DNA of 6,785 bases from Chitinophagaceae bacterium (GTDB lineage Bacteria > Bacteroidota > Bacteroidia > Chitinophagales > Chitinophagaceae). The DNA is taken from the NCBI GenBank assembly GCA_018061385.1, contig JAGOUF010000130.1, forward strand, positions 1 through 6,785. The letters run 5' to 3'. Both the position numbers and the translations under genes were made by a program. The notes beneath the pieces were generated by a model that saw only the letters and a program-made list of their open reading frames with translations, did no database searches and had not been told where the DNA came from. Numbering within the stretch: the stretch's first letter is position 1; the number at the start of each line of letters is the position of its first letter. Below are positions 6,588-6,785 of the stretch, piece by piece.

Positions 6588-6785
6588 TTATTTTTGTTGA
6601 AGTGAAACTAATGCACCTTGCATTTCTGCAGAAGTTGCTTTTAGTTGAATTACATTTTGTTTTTTTCCTGATAATAAAATTACTTGTGCTTTGCCATTAA
6701 ATAAACTTCTTTTCCAATTGTTGGGTTCACATTTATCTGCTTCGTGGCTACTTGGATCTCCATTTCCTACACCTATAATTGTTGC
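6588..6785 (-). CDS. C-terminus of a GH2 beta-galactosidase-like glycoside hydrolase (5' part outside window)
   Basis: On the minus strand the frame is open from the window edge to a TAA at 6588-6590, giving 65 residues. It begins ATIIGVGNGDPSSHEADKCE and continues NNWKRSLFNGKAQVILLSGKK, ending in a short beta-strand tail. The signature GVGNGDPSSHE..D followed by W.RSLFNG.AQVI is what I recognise from the C-terminal Ig-like domain of Bacteroidota GH2 beta-galactosidases. Those enzymes are often periplasmic and act on plant or host galactosides. The catalytic TIM barrel lies outside the window, so substrate and activity cannot be checked. The stop is 12 bp before the start of the membrane-protein gene, which suggests one operon. 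This partial gene is close to the window edge and short, so the family call rests on one motif block. Confidence 0.8.
   Translation of the reverse strand, partial: ATIIGVGNGDPSSHEADKCEPNNWKRSLFNGKAQVILLSGKKQNVIQLKATSAEMQGALVSLQQK

Overview
The window is AT-rich and looks like a Bacteroidota chromosome, possibly a Chitinophagaceae-like member, although rank below phylum is inference. The evidence is: two proteins ending in type IX secretion (T9SS) type A sorting domains (one shown only by its C-terminus), a TPR-containing HisKA_2 histidine kinase paired with a LuxR-type response regulator, a GH2 beta-galactosidase-like C-terminus, A-rich leaders instead of Shine-Dalgarno sequences, and TAnnTTTG-like promoter elements. 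No tRNA, rRNA, CRISPR array, insertion sequence or phage gene is visible.

Layout, left to right. Positions 1-339 (+) hold the C-terminus of a secreted protein with a T9SS sorting domain. It converges on a minus-strand block. The 165-bp gap between them carries two hairpin terminators, a perfect 21-bp stem at 357-401 and a 10-bp stem at 455-482. Positions 505-3150 (-) encode an 881-residue secreted protein with a signal peptide, a beta-propeller-like body with degenerate Asp-box motifs, an FN3-like module and a T9SS sorting domain. Positions 3270-3884 (-) encode a NarL/LuxR-family response regulator. Its ATG overlaps by one base the stop codon of the upstream histidine kinase gene (3884-6031, -). 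The kinase has a signal peptide, periplasmic TPRs, a Q/L-rich coiled coil, one membrane helix and a HisKA_2/HATPase_c module. Positions 6114-6575 (-) encode a four-helix membrane protein of unknown function. It lies 12 bp downstream of a GH2 beta-galactosidase-like gene whose C-terminal 65 codons are visible (6588-6785, -).

The most interesting signal is regulatory. A 16-bp imperfect palindrome, TCAT(A/C)CTTTTGGGTGA, occurs twice, with one mismatch between copies. One copy is in the leader of the kinase-regulator operon (6070-6085) and the other is in the leader of the secreted-protein gene (3201-3216). I did not see a third copy. This suggests a self-contained circuit in which the regulator controls its own operon and the adjacent T9SS cargo gene. 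A separate 8-mer, GTACAAAT, occurs as an inverted pair just before the kinase start and as a direct pair just before the regulator start. Both functional readings are inference.
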